DNA of 64,000 bases from Leucothrix pacifica (GCF_003172875.1 NZ_QGKM01000043.1:34026-98025); one strand, 5' to 3'; positions 51,729-61,114 are shown, numbered from the stretch's first letter. Notes: a model not told the origin generated them from the sequence alone. Program-made: numbers and translations.

Positions 51729-52431
51729 TTCCTATCTATTTATTAAACAGCTTGTCCTAAGGGTAAAGTGAAAGAATTAACCTGCAGTGTTGAGAGGTGA
51801 TGGGTGGGCGCTAAGTAGCGACAAATGGATTCACACGCTTTAACCCGGACGTTTCATAAACCGATTGATCATGTTCATGACTGCTATAAAATATAGACAC
51901 ATTGTAGCCTCCGCTCTGGCGAGGCAAATCTTTATGCTCAGTTCAACATCTGATGCCCCGGCCTAACCGCAATCTGCGGATGCTCCTTCACCAGTTGAAC
52001 CAAACGATTCAAACTAATGCGACTCATCGGTTGATTAGTAGAGAACTTACCCGGCTCCACCTTAAATTTGGCACGTGGCGAGGCTGATCTGTCCTTGCGG
52101 CTTGCTGCGCAGGCTTGGGCGCATTGGCTTTGCCTGAAGGGGTAGAAAAAGTATCGGTGATTAAAGGCTTAACAACGCTACCGCTTGATCTGAATAAGTA
52201 CGCAGAAGGGGAATTGCATATGGTGGTACATAAACGTCAGCGTCATGTGGCGAGGGTGGTTAAAGTGGCTGAGTTGTTGGAGGAGTTTCTGGCTAATGCT
52301 TGGAATATTCGAACGGAGAACTCCAGATAAATTGGGGTCAATACAGACATCTGAATATAAGTGCCTGTGGCCTGTCGCCAACTTGATTAATCTGGGTAGT
52401 AATGGTGCCAGCCTTAGATGAACAAAGGGCG
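51729..52431. other. 700-bp region of gene remnants
   Basis: No intact gene. On the minus strand 51938 to about 52076 encodes a C-terminal-looking tail, PMSRISLNRLVQLVKEHPQI then AVRPGHQMLN and a stop, from a protein I do not recognise. It abuts the LysR wreck on the plus strand. Near 52331 the run AATTGGGGTCAATACAGAC resembles sequences found at the edges of IS200-like/RAYT elements, but no transposase is present. Confidence 0.4.
52068..52330 (+). pseudogene. LysR-type regulator remnant with internal deletion
   Basis: The first piece, TTG at 52068 onward, reads LARGEADLSLRLA, the effector-domain segment of LysR proteins. The frame then slips to GALALPEG ... TLPLDLNKYAEGELHMVVHK, RQRHVARVVKVAELLEEFLA, which is the usual LysR C-terminus (LHLVxHRRQRHxPRxRxxxxFL). 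The DNA-binding half and most of the effector domain are gone. Confidence 0.55.
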
Positions 52432-52992
52432 CTAAGTGCTCAGCAACCACTCCAGCTTCTCTTTCAGCTCATCAAAGTACTCATGATCATAATTGTAAGG
52501 CGCTCTAGGAAAGCCTTTTCGATAAATGCTATTGAGCACTGCTTTTGTATCGTCGGGAGCACCAAACTCTGAGCACTCCAAAAAGTGCTCAATACACGCT
52601 TTCTTTTCATCATCTAATGTCGAGAGTAGTAATGACTCAACGTTGCCAATCCGGCTTTGTGGATCACAACAGATAAATGTTTGAGAAACAGCTCTCAAAC
52701 CTAATTCATCAATGATGGGATTAAGCTTAGTCAGTGTATTTTCATAGCCACCATAGGTTCGGTCATTGGCTGGATCATCAGCATCTAAGACAAATAGCAC
52801 TTTATCAATTTGATCAGCCTCAACGAGCTGGACTAGTTCAAGATAATCGACGTGATTCGCTTTGAAGAAGTTACTTTTTCGACCCACTTTAAAAGGCTGA
52901 ACTAACGCTTCAAAATCATAACCAAGGCTGCTAGCTAACTGCTTAACCAACTTCAGATCTTCTGAGCCTTCATGCAGAATCGCTACTTTCAC
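52432..52992 (-). CDS. TOPRIM-like (DUF3226-type) protein of a two-gene defence-like pair
   Basis: A 186-residue soluble protein. It begins MKVAILHEGSEDLKLVKQLA, with the TOPRIM-like Glu8, and has VLFVLDADDPAND with the Asp70-x-Asp72 pair. The remainder is helical (ICCDPQSRIGNVESLLLSTL). It overlaps the AAA ATPase gene by 4 bp (ATGA). ATPase plus TOPRIM nuclease is the architecture of OLD proteins and, as two genes, of PARIS-type (AriA/AriB) systems; this TOPRIM is shorter than AriB. It may be the nuclease or effector released by the ATPase. Inference from fold motifs and context. Confidence 0.65.
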   Translation of the reverse strand: MKVAILHEGSEDLKLVKQLASSLGYDFEALVQPFKVGRKSNFFKANHVDYLELVQLVEADQIDKVLFVLDADDPANDRTYGGYENTLTKLNPIIDELGLRAVSQTFICCDPQSRIGNVESLLLSTLDDEKKACIEHFLECSEFGAPDDTKAVLNSIYRKGFPRAPYNYDHEYFDELKEKLEWLLST

Positions 52993-53987
52993 CAGCCACG
53001 TACCTCGCGGTTGTCGCGAATGCTGTCGGTCAGCATGTCAAAATCACGTACAATCGCTTTGATCTGTTGCTCTTTATTTTTAACCATGGTTATCAGGCTA
53101 ACATCTTGCTCATCGAGCTTTCCAGCGGTACGACAGTATGACTCGATGCACTCTTTTGAGTGAGTGGTTGCAAAGACCTGCACATTGAGTTCTTTGGAAA
53201 GTGTCAGGATGATTTCCCAGAGTTGATCCAGCAGTGTGTAGTGAATGCCATTATCCAGTTCATCAATAAAGATGTACTCATTTTCAGCCGCAAACATCTC
53301 TGCAATTACCGATAAATAATGCCTCAGGCCATCTCCAAATTCATTCAGTGGCCTGTATTCAAAGCCACCTGATCGTGTTGGTACTTTACATTGCACGGAG
53401 TCGCCAATAACTTTGATATTTTCGATGGAGTCATCAAAGCGGGAAATAAACGTATTCACCTCTGACTCACGATCTTTTTCCTGAATACGCGCATAAGCAG
53501 CGATGATGTCCGCTTGGCTATCCCGAACGCTTGGAATAAAGCTGGCGCCTTCCACTTTCTTTATACTGCTAAGGATTGCTGAGATGTTCAATTCGCTCTC
53601 TTTGAATACCGTTTCCTCATCATTAATACGGCAGAGGTAGTGTTTTTCAAGCTTTGGTTGTTGGTATTCAAACGTGATTTCATTCAGGTTAGTTTTACTG
53701 TCAAGAATCTCAGCGTTGTTTTTGATATGTGATGACGTCACTTCACTCGTCAGTTTCTGTTGAATGCTATCAGCTCGGTTTCGATATTGGTGTAGAAGCC
53801 AAAGGCTAGAGAACAAATTCGGAATGTCTTTTGCTAATAATGTGGCATACAACGCCTCCATCAACGCCGTCTTACCAACATTATTCTTACCAGAAATCAG
53901 ATTGACCCGCTGAAATCCCTCAGCAGAGAAACCGTCAAAGCATTTATACCGGCCAATTTTTATATACTTCGCAAAATGTTCGGACAT
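52989..53987 (-). CDS. OLD/AAA15-type ABC-like ATPase
   Basis: About 332 residues. Walker A is ISGKNNVGKTALMEAL; the ABC-type D-box is seen in GDGLRHYLSVIAEMFAAENEYIFIDELDNGIHY (Walker B with Glu), and the switch His in VQVFATTHSKECIESY. This is the single-chain SMC-like fold of OLD and AriA ATPases. The C-terminus has a helical tail and no nuclease domain. The start at 53987 (MSEHF) is preferred to the GTG at 54014. It is co-translated with the TOPRIM protein. Confidence 0.85.
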   Translation of the reverse strand: MSEHFAKYIKIGRYKCFDGFSAEGFQRVNLISGKNNVGKTALMEALYATLLAKDIPNLFSSLWLLHQYRNRADSIQQKLTSEVTSSHIKNNAEILDSKTNLNEITFEYQQPKLEKHYLCRINDEETVFKESELNISAILSSIKKVEGASFIPSVRDSQADIIAAYARIQEKDRESEVNTFISRFDDSIENIKVIGDSVQCKVPTRSGGFEYRPLNEFGDGLRHYLSVIAEMFAAENEYIFIDELDNGIHYTLLDQLWEIILTLSKELNVQVFATTHSKECIESYCRTAGKLDEQDVSLITMVKNKEQQIKAIVRDFDMLTDSIRDNREVRGW

Positions 53988-54104
53988 GATCAGGAGTACC
54001 TCAGCGTCAGTCACTGGTATGAGTATCGAGTAAATATTTTAGCAGAGTTAAGAATACCACGGTTGTCACATTAGCCGATATCAGCGACAGATCAACCTAT
54101 CCCA

Positions 54105-57100
54105 CTACTCCAACGGCTGCAATAACGCCATCAGCTCACCCTGATCAAAGGCCGCAGCCTTATCACCGCCTTTGTAAATATTATCGGCAAGCTGCTGTTT
54201 CTTCGCCTGCAATGCCAATATCTTTTCTTCGACGGTTTCTTCCGTGAGTAGCTTATACACAAACACCGGTTTGTCCTGACCTATGCGATACGCTCTGTCT
54301 GTGGCTTGCTGCTCGACTGCCGGATTCCACCACGGGTCATAATGAATCACCGTATCTGCCGCCGTTAAATTCAATCCGGTTCCGCCAGCTTTAAGGCTAA
54401 TCAAAAAGACCGCCGCGTCACCTTCCTGAAATGCCTCAATCGCTTCAGCACGTTTGCGGGTTTGGCCAGTGAGTTTGCTGTAAGAGATTTTCAGGCGCTT
54501 TAGTTCGTCTTCGATCAAGCCGAGCATCGTCGTAAATTGGGAAAACAACAGGATCTTATTGCCGCTCTCCACCATCTCCGGCAGCATTTCCATCAGCAAC
54601 TCAAGCTTGGCTGAGGTCTTCACCTTCTTCGCTTTATCCAGCTTGACCAATCGTGGATCACAACACACCTGACGCAGTTTTAGCAAAGCATCCAAAATCA
54701 TAATATGGCTGCGTGATAAACCTTTCTTCTTGATCTCATCGCGCACCTTCTTATCCATCGCCAGACGCACCGTTTCATACAAATCGCGCTGCTTACCAGA
54801 TAACGCCACGGTACGGACAATTTCTGTTTTCTCAGGAAGCTCAACCGCAACCTCATTTTTGGTACGGCGTAACATAAAGGGCTTCACTCGCTTTTGTAAC
54901 TGCTTGCTGCGATCAGTATCACCCTGTTTTTCAATCGGATTTCTAAACAAGCGATTAAAACGATCCAACGGCCCGAGATAACCCGGCATTAGAAAATGAA
55001 ACATCGACCACAATTCGCCCAAGTGATTTTCAACCGGCGTTCCCGTCAGGCATAAACGGTGCTTTGTTTTTAACTGACAAATTTGTTGTGTCGCTTTGGC
55101 GCGAGGGTTCTTAATCGCCTGCGCCTCATCCAGAATGACGTAATGAAAAGACTTCTCCTGATAAAACGCCGCATCACGGACAATCAGCGGATAAGTTGTA
55201 ATCGCAATATCTGCCTGCTCCAGCTCAGCAAATCGCGTCTTTCGATCAGCCCCTTGTAGCACCAATACATTCAGATCCGGAGTAAAGCGTTGCGCCTCAT
55301 TCTTCCAGTTACTCATTAAACTGGTTGGTGCAATGATCAGACTGGGCTGCTGCGCGCGTTGATTTTCTTTTTCAGATAACAACAAGCTAAGCGCCTGAAT
55401 AGTCTTACCCAGCCCCATATCATCCGCCAGAATACCGTTAAACTGATAATCACGCATAAACGACATCCAGTCATAACCACGTTGCTGATAATCCCGCAAT
55501 GTTGCTTGTAGCTGATCAGGTAAGAGCGCCGTTTGAATACCATCAAATTCTTTTAAACGCTCATGCAGTTGTTTCAGCTCCTTCGCCCCTTTCCACTGTA
55601 AACCCGCATCATTGAGTATATTGCCGTAGTGCATACCCTCATGGCGTGAAAACTCCAGATTACCCGCAGCATTCAGCGTGTCAGCATCGTAAAGCTCGAT
55701 CAGGGTATCCAATACATTTAGTAAGCGGTCAGTGGGCAGCTTAACCCATTGATGCGCACCAATTTGAAATAAACGATGCGACTCTGCTTGCAGCATTTCG
55801 CGCAGCAAAGCGGTGTCTGGGGTATTTGCCAGCAGGTCGACTAACAAGGGGAGCAGATTAATGCGTTGTCCATCCAGCTCAAAGCCCAGCGCCAGTTCAA
55901 ACCATTCGCCAGCATCATCAGACTCCAGCTCAGCATGCCATTCATCAACCTTGGTAATTTGTATCAAAAAGTCTTCTGCGAAAGTAATTTCCCAACCTTG
56001 CTCACGCAATATAGGTACTTGCTCATCTAGGAACTTTCCCCACTTTTCCACAGCATATTCAAGGCTAGGTTCTGTAAGCATCCCATGATTTAACACACCA
56101 TACTTCGGAGTGTCCTCCTGAAACCGGTGAAAGCCTGCCTCTTTTAGAGTTTGTAGCGCCACAGACTCACTCGCAAGATCACGGCTAATCCTATAGCGCA
56201 CGGCGCCATCAACCCGAACAGATTGACTCTCCGATAGTTCAGCCTCTGAATGCGGAATAATAGTGGCATCCTGGTAGATGAAAGACAGACCTGCTAAATG
56301 AACTCGGTGCCCGTTCGATATCATCTCGCTGTGCAAGTGAAGCGATAAACGTGGCGTTACATCACTGATATCAATATTGGTTATGTCCAGTTTGGTTGGG
56401 AGCGGAACCTCTTTTGTTGGGAATAGTTCCAATAACTGCTCACTAACTTGCTGGGCTAATTCGACTGGCACGGGTGGAGCGTTTAAAAAAGCAACCATCT
56501 GCAGTGGGTTCAAGTTTGGATGATCCAGAAGACCGCATTGGTGGTTCAGCTTATCCACATAGTAAAAGTGTGTTAGCTGAAACAGTGTGACATCAGGGTG
56601 GTCAATCACCAATGAACTGCGCAAGTACCCGTCATCCTCCAGCCATTCCAAAACAGCAGGCATCGTTGTACCTTGTCTTAATGGTATGCTTGTCTTCGTT
56701 ATCTCTTCCCAAAAACAACGCTGGGTGCTCAGTATCTGTTGTAGCACAAACTCACCCATATCACCGGACAATAGGTACTGAGGGGTGGAGCTATAAGGAT
56801 TATCACAAAAGGCATTAAGGGTTTTGATAATTTCTTCATCTACTGCTTCATAAAATAAACCGGAGGATGAGTAGCCACCAACTTCATAACTTCTGAGATT
56901 GGCTGGTTTGCCGTAACCACCACTTTTCAAACGACGTACTTTTTTTGGTATTACTTTTAACGACGGCTCGGAATGTAGGTCGGTGTTCTTGAGTAAATAG
57001 ACGACATCATAAGTAGACGACTGATTATCAGGTAGGTGCTTTGTTGGTAAAAACGGTGAGGGCAATCCTGCTTCCTGATCTCCAACATCGTTTAGCCACT

Positions 57101-57497
57101 GGTTGACGCGTTGCGTTTCTGCATCTGATTTAGCGGTTCCATCACTCATCTCTTCTGCGTGCTCTTCCAGCAAAGTGTTGAAAAAGCTATAAAGAACAGC
57201 GATGCCGTGAAGGCAGTTGCGGTGGTCATCACAAGTACAACTGGATGAAACCATTAACTTGCCATCAGTTTGTGGCTTCAAAAACAAAGTTGTTGATAGG
57301 GGGGCACTGAAAGCTTCTGAAACAGTCGCCTTCGCTCTTAGATTTCCCTTACCGATATCGGTCACATCATAAATCTCAACATCATGATCATAGAAAAAGT
57401 CCGCACCATCATCTACTACGTCGCGGCCAAACATGTAGTGTAGGGCTTTAATATCAATGCCAAATTTGGTTAGGAGGCTTTCATTAAGTTCAATCAT
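54105..57497 (-). CDS. SWIM-finger SNF2-family helicase
   Basis: A 1130-residue ATPase. A SWIM zinc finger (CTCDDHRNCLHG) lies near residues 88-99. A long middle region (about 150-650) is bacterial SNF2-associated. The helicase core follows: Q-motif LRDYQQRGYDWMSF, Walker A DDMGLGKT, motif II ILDEAQAIKN, motif III LTGTPVENHLGELWS, motif V LISLKAGGTGLNLTAADTVI and motif VI QATDRAYRIGQDKPV. Such enzymes translocate on double-stranded DNA and remodel protein-DNA complexes, and occur both as housekeeping and in phage-defence islands. It is divergent from hsdM with 196 bp between. Confidence 0.9.
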   Translation of the reverse strand: MIELNESLLTKFGIDIKALHYMFGRDVVDDGADFFYDHDVEIYDVTDIGKGNLRAKATVSEAFSAPLSTTLFLKPQTDGKLMVSSSCTCDDHRNCLHGIAVLYSFFNTLLEEHAEEMSDGTAKSDAETQRVNQWLNDVGDQEAGLPSPFLPTKHLPDNQSSTYDVVYLLKNTDLHSEPSLKVIPKKVRRLKSGGYGKPANLRSYEVGGYSSSGLFYEAVDEEIIKTLNAFCDNPYSSTPQYLLSGDMGEFVLQQILSTQRCFWEEITKTSIPLRQGTTMPAVLEWLEDDGYLRSSLVIDHPDVTLFQLTHFYYVDKLNHQCGLLDHPNLNPLQMVAFLNAPPVPVELAQQVSEQLLELFPTKEVPLPTKLDITNIDISDVTPRLSLHLHSEMISNGHRVHLAGLSFIYQDATIIPHSEAELSESQSVRVDGAVRYRISRDLASESVALQTLKEAGFHRFQEDTPKYGVLNHGMLTEPSLEYAVEKWGKFLDEQVPILREQGWEITFAEDFLIQITKVDEWHAELESDDAGEWFELALGFELDGQRINLLPLLVDLLANTPDTALLREMLQAESHRLFQIGAHQWVKLPTDRLLNVLDTLIELYDADTLNAAGNLEFSRHEGMHYGNILNDAGLQWKGAKELKQLHERLKEFDGIQTALLPDQLQATLRDYQQRGYDWMSFMRDYQFNGILADDMGLGKTIQALSLLLSEKENQRAQQPSLIIAPTSLMSNWKNEAQRFTPDLNVLVLQGADRKTRFAELEQADIAITTYPLIVRDAAFYQEKSFHYVILDEAQAIKNPRAKATQQICQLKTKHRLCLTGTPVENHLGELWSMFHFLMPGYLGPLDRFNRLFRNPIEKQGDTDRSKQLQKRVKPFMLRRTKNEVAVELPEKTEIVRTVALSGKQRDLYETVRLAMDKKVRDEIKKKGLSRSHIMILDALLKLRQVCCDPRLVKLDKAKKVKTSAKLELLMEMLPEMVESGNKILLFSQFTTMLGLIEDELKRLKISYSKLTGQTRKRAEAIEAFQEGDAAVFLISLKAGGTGLNLTAADTVIHYDPWWNPAVEQQATDRAYRIGQDKPVFVYKLLTEETVEEKILALQAKKQQLADNIYKGGDKAAAFDQGELMALLQPLE

Positions 57498-57693
57498 GTG
57501 ATTTTCTGATCGGGAGGGAGTAGAGGATAGACATTCGACTGTGCTTTGAGCGATATGTCAACTAAAAATGCACGACTATCGGCCCTACTGAATGCAGCCA
57601 ACGACCCAGCCGAATCACACCGCTTGTTCAAATTAAAACCAATTCGTATACTGCTAACATTGCGCCACCCCAATAACAGTAATAGGGCTACTC

Positions 57694-59373
57694 ATGGATC
57701 AGACCCAAGAACAACAATTCCTCAATGACCTCGAAAAGAAACTCTGGACCAGCGCCAATAAGCTGCTGCCGTCGTTGGATGCTAGCCAGTACAAACATGT
57801 CTTGCTAGGGCTAATTTTTCTGAAATACGTCTCCGATGCATTCGACCTGCGGCGCGTAGAGTTGACGGCACAGCTGACCAATCCATCGGATGATTACTTT
57901 CTCGACCCAGAGGACTTTGGCGGGCTGGAGAGTGAGGAGTATCGCGAGGAGCTTGCCGAAGAGTTAGAGGTGCGGGATTACTACTTAGAGACCAATACTT
58001 TCTGGGTGCCTTCGGAGGCGCGTTGGGCGTTTTTGCAGTCGAAAAATAAAGTGGTGATAACCGGTGAAATTGAGATCGGCGAAGGCACACGCAAGAAGAA
58101 AATCCGCAGTGTTGGCCAGTTGATTGATATCGCGCTGGAAGCCATCGAAACCGACAACCCAAAACTCAAAGGCGTACTCAACAAGCGCTATACCCAGCTA
58201 CAAATCGACCAAGCCAAACTCGGCGAATTGATCGACTTGATCGCTACCGTGCCGTTTACCCACGACAGCCTCAACTCCAAAGACATCCTCGGTCATGTGT
58301 ACGAATACATGCTGGGACAGTTTGCGCTAGCCGAAGGTAAAAAAGGCGGCCAATTCTACACGCCAAAATCCATTGTTAGCCTGATTGTGCAAATGCTCGA
58401 ACCGTTTAAAGGCCGTGTGTATGACCCTGCGATGGGCTCGGGCGGATTCTTTGTGCAATCGGAAAACTTCATCCGAGCGCATGAGGGAAAGATTGATGAA
58501 GTCAGTATTTACGGACAGGAAGCCAACCACACCACGTGGCAATTAGCCGCGATGAATATGGTGATTCGCGGCATCGATTTTAACTTCGGTAAGCAGCCTG
58601 CCAGCACTTACAATAACAACCAGCACCCCGACTTACGCGCCGACTTCGTAATGGCCAACCCGCCGTTTAATATGAAGGAATGGGACACCGGCGTAAGCGA
58701 TGACGACCCGCGTTGGCAATACGGCACACCGCCTACGGGCAACGCCAACTTCGCGTGGCTGCAACACATGCTCTACCACACCGCGCCCAACGGCAGCCTT
58801 GGCTTGCTACTGGCGAATGGCTCGATGAGCTCGACCACCAATAATGAAGGCGCGATTCGTCGAAGTCTGATCGAAAACGACCTCGTGGAATGCATGGTCG
58901 CCCTCCCCGGTCAGCTGTTTACCAATACACAAATCCCCGCCTGTATTTGGTTTTTAACCAAGAACAAACAAGCGCGAAGCAGTGCGGCCGGACGTGAACT
59001 GGTCGATCGTCGTGGCAAGGTATTGTTTATCGATGCGCGTAACTTGGGGTATATGAAAGACCGAGTATTACGCGACTTTACCCAAGACGATTTGAATACT
59101 GTGACTGACACTTTCCATAACTGGCAAACGGGCACAGACTATGAAGATGAAGCGGGATTCTGCAAAAGTGCGGAACTGGCCGAGCTGGAAAAGCATGACT
59201 TTGTACTAACGCCGGGGCGCTATGTGGGCGCTGCGCCTGAGGAAGACGATGGCGAACCGTTTGCGGAGAAAATGGCGCGATTGACTGGGCAGTTGAAAGG
59301 GCAATTTGAAGAGTCGGCTGAGTTGGAGAAGGAGATTAAGGCGAATTTGGCGGGGTTGGGTTATGAGTGTTGA
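57694..59373 (+). CDS. hsdM: Type I restriction-modification methylase subunit
   Basis: A 559-residue N6-adenine methylase. The N-terminal HsdM_N helical domain (ANKLLPSLDASQYKHVLLGL) precedes the Rossmann domain with AdoMet motif VYDPAMGSGGFFVQSE (near 246-261) and catalytic motif IV VMANPPFNMKEW. It forms M2S with the specificity subunit to methylate host DNA. The hsdS start lies inside its end (11-bp overlap). No hsdR is found within the 4.6 kb to the window end, and none upstream. Confidence 0.93.
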   Translation: MDQTQEQQFLNDLEKKLWTSANKLLPSLDASQYKHVLLGLIFLKYVSDAFDLRRVELTAQLTNPSDDYFLDPEDFGGLESEEYREELAEELEVRDYYLETNTFWVPSEARWAFLQSKNKVVITGEIEIGEGTRKKKIRSVGQLIDIALEAIETDNPKLKGVLNKRYTQLQIDQAKLGELIDLIATVPFTHDSLNSKDILGHVYEYMLGQFALAEGKKGGQFYTPKSIVSLIVQMLEPFKGRVYDPAMGSGGFFVQSENFIRAHEGKIDEVSIYGQEANHTTWQLAAMNMVIRGIDFNFGKQPASTYNNNQHPDLRADFVMANPPFNMKEWDTGVSDDDPRWQYGTPPTGNANFAWLQHMLYHTAPNGSLGLLLANGSMSSTTNNEGAIRRSLIENDLVECMVALPGQLFTNTQIPACIWFLTKNKQARSSAAGRELVDRRGKVLFIDARNLGYMKDRVLRDFTQDDLNTVTDTFHNWQTGTDYEDEAGFCKSAELAELEKHDFVLTPGRYVGAAPEEDDGEPFAEKMARLTGQLKGQFEESAELEKEIKANLAGLGYEC

Positions 59374-60718
59374 TTGGCCATTACGAAAATTATCTGACGT
59401 ATGCGAGTTTTTGAATAGCAAACGTATTCCATTAAAAAGTCTGGACAGAATTAAGCGTCAGGGAGATTTTCCTTATTATGGTGCCTCAGGAATTGTTGAC
59501 CACATTGACGATTATATTTTCGATGGAACTTATTTGCTAATTTCCGAGGATGGCGAGAATCTTCGAACTAGAAATACTCCAATTGCATTTAAAGCTTCAG
59601 GTAAGTTTTGGGTAAATAATCACGCTCATATTTTAGCTGAAAAGGAGGATGGTATTTTAGATTATCTTGAATACTATTTTTCTCAACTTGATCTCTCACC
59701 GTACATAACCGGTGCTGTTCAACCCAAGCTCAATAAAGCAAACTTAGACTCAATAGAGATCCCTATTCCTCCTATTAAAACTAGGCTTTACATCAACAAA
59801 GTGTTGAACTCATTCACTAACAAAGTTCAACTAAACCGCCAAACCAACCAAACCCTCGAACAAATCGCCCAAGCGCTCTTTAAAAGCTGGTTTGTTGATT
59901 TTGAACCGACTCGCGCCAAAATTGCTGCTAAGCAAGCGGGGCAAGACCCTGAGCGCGCAGCGATGGCTGCGATTAGTGGTAAGGCGGTTGCAGAATTGGA
60001 GCAGTTGGGTGAGGCGCAATTGGCGCAGCTGAAAACGACGGCAGGGTTGTTTCCTGATGCGTTGGTTGAGTCGGAATTGGGGGAAGTGCCGGAGGGGTGG
60101 AGACATACAGATTTAAAATCAATAACGACAAAAATTGGTAGTGGTGCAACACCTAGAGGGGGAAAAGGGGCATACAAATCTGAAGGGATTTCTCAGATTC
60201 GTAGTATGAATGTTTTCGATGGACGCTTTGTCTTTAAAGATCTTGCGAAGATTGATAACGAACAGGCGAGTAAGCTAAAAAATGTTGTCGTAGAGGAAAG
60301 TGATGTCTTGATTAACATCACAGGGGCATCTGTGACACGTTGCTGCATAGTGCCTCCATGTGTAATCCCTGCAAGAGTTAACCAGCATGTCTGTATTGTT
60401 AGAGCTAATAATACTGTAGTTTGCCCAAGCTATATTTACCTAACGCTCACTTCAAGTAGTGGGAAAGCAACTTTAAACAGCTTAGCTCAAGCGGGTGCTA
60501 CTCGTGAGGCCTTAACAAAGTCTCACATCGAGAATTTTGAAATAATCTTACCCAATGAACCTCTCATGACTGTTTTTAGAAGAAAGGTTGAGCATCTACA
60601 AGACCAACAGTTTAGATTGACTGAAGAAGTTACAACATTGGAGGCAATCAGGGACGCTTTACTCCCCAAGCTCCTTTCTGGCGAACTATCTCCCGACACC
60701 CTCAAATTACAGGCATGA
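59363..60718 (+). CDS. hsdS: Type I restriction-modification specificity subunit
   Basis: About 451 residues with two target-recognition domains. TRD1 spans about 1-150 (ending LSPYITGAVQPKLNKANLDSIEIPIPP) and TRD2 about 240-420 (WRHTDLKSITTKIGSGATPRGG then AQAGATREALTKSHIENFEIILP). Each is followed by a coiled-coil spacer (LNRQTNQTLEQIAQALFKSWFVDFEP; TEEVTTLEAIRDALLPKLLSGEL). The A/T-richer TRD segments differ from the G/C-richer spacers, as expected when TRDs are exchanged. The ATG at 59363 is chosen because the 19 extra residues upstream are only hsdM read in another frame. Confidence 0.92.
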   Translation: MSVDWPLRKLSDVCEFLNSKRIPLKSLDRIKRQGDFPYYGASGIVDHIDDYIFDGTYLLISEDGENLRTRNTPIAFKASGKFWVNNHAHILAEKEDGILDYLEYYFSQLDLSPYITGAVQPKLNKANLDSIEIPIPPIKTRLYINKVLNSFTNKVQLNRQTNQTLEQIAQALFKSWFVDFEPTRAKIAAKQAGQDPERAAMAAISGKAVAELEQLGEAQLAQLKTTAGLFPDALVESELGEVPEGWRHTDLKSITTKIGSGATPRGGKGAYKSEGISQIRSMNVFDGRFVFKDLAKIDNEQASKLKNVVVEESDVLINITGASVTRCCIVPPCVIPARVNQHVCIVRANNTVVCPSYIYLTLTSSSGKATLNSLAQAGATREALTKSHIENFEIILPNEPLMTVFRRKVEHLQDQQFRLTEEVTTLEAIRDALLPKLLSGELSPDTLKLQA

Positions 60719-61024
60719 TCCCAGCTGAATATGCCCATTCACCTGAATACCCCAGCCCTTATCTACGTGGGGTTACTCCTTCGTAAAGGGTTATTCTTAC
60801 CAAGATTGAGGCTTGTGTCTGCAACTGTTGAGTATGGATTAGTGCTTATTTCATTTTAATCATATTTTTAGATGTACTTTTCGGTAAGTTATTGATTGCT
60901 TATTGTTTTTTTATTTCACCGTAAATCGCCTATGAGAAAATGCATACAGCAATTGAGTTGCTGCGATGTTCTTTAGTGGTTTAGATCATAGGTAAAGGTT
61001 AGTGCTAGTTAGTAGTTGTCATTA
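60719..61024. other. Intergenic region after hsdS
   Basis: About 300 bp, A/T-rich, with no open frame of note and no clear terminator hairpin. An hsdR gene would be expected near here in many type I loci but is missing. The right edge leads directly into the four-copy repeat array. Confidence 0.45.
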
Positions 61025-61107
61025 TTTACAAATAGCGGTTATAGTAATTTACATATCGCGGGGTTCTTAGTTTACAAATCGCGGTACTTATAGTTTACAT
61101 ATCGCGG
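61025..61107. repeat. Four 14-bp repeats at exact 23-bp spacing before the DUF4143 gene
   Basis: TTTACAwATmGCGG occurs at 61025-61038, 61048-61061, 61071-61084 and 61094-61107. The starts are 23 bp apart in every case, so the 9-bp spacers differ in sequence but not in length. Copies 1 and 3 have AAAT, copies 2 and 4 have ATAT; copy 1 has AGCGG where the others have CGCGG. The last copy ends 7 bp before the ATG at 61115 and takes the place of a Shine-Dalgarno site. This suggests a cooperative operator or RNA-binding array that can block both transcription and translation. Confidence 0.85.
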
Positions 61108-61114
61108 ATAAAAA

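Noticed and set aside
52115..52330. An intact 71-codon protein
   Set aside because: Its content is the C-terminus of a LysR regulator, and the preceding LysR segment lies just upstream in another frame, so it is a pseudogene piece.
52331..52360. An IS200/RAYT element end
   Set aside because: Only a GGGGTCA-containing run is present; no transposase, no matching second end and no REP hairpin were found.
57546..57728. A 60-codon gene before hsdM
   Set aside because: It runs into hsdM in another frame, has no recognisable content, and the interval is needed as the divergent promoter of the SNF2 and hsdM genes.
61025..61107. A short CRISPR array
   Set aside because: Repeats are 14 bp with 9-bp spacers, only four copies, directly abutting a start codon, and no cas gene is in the window.
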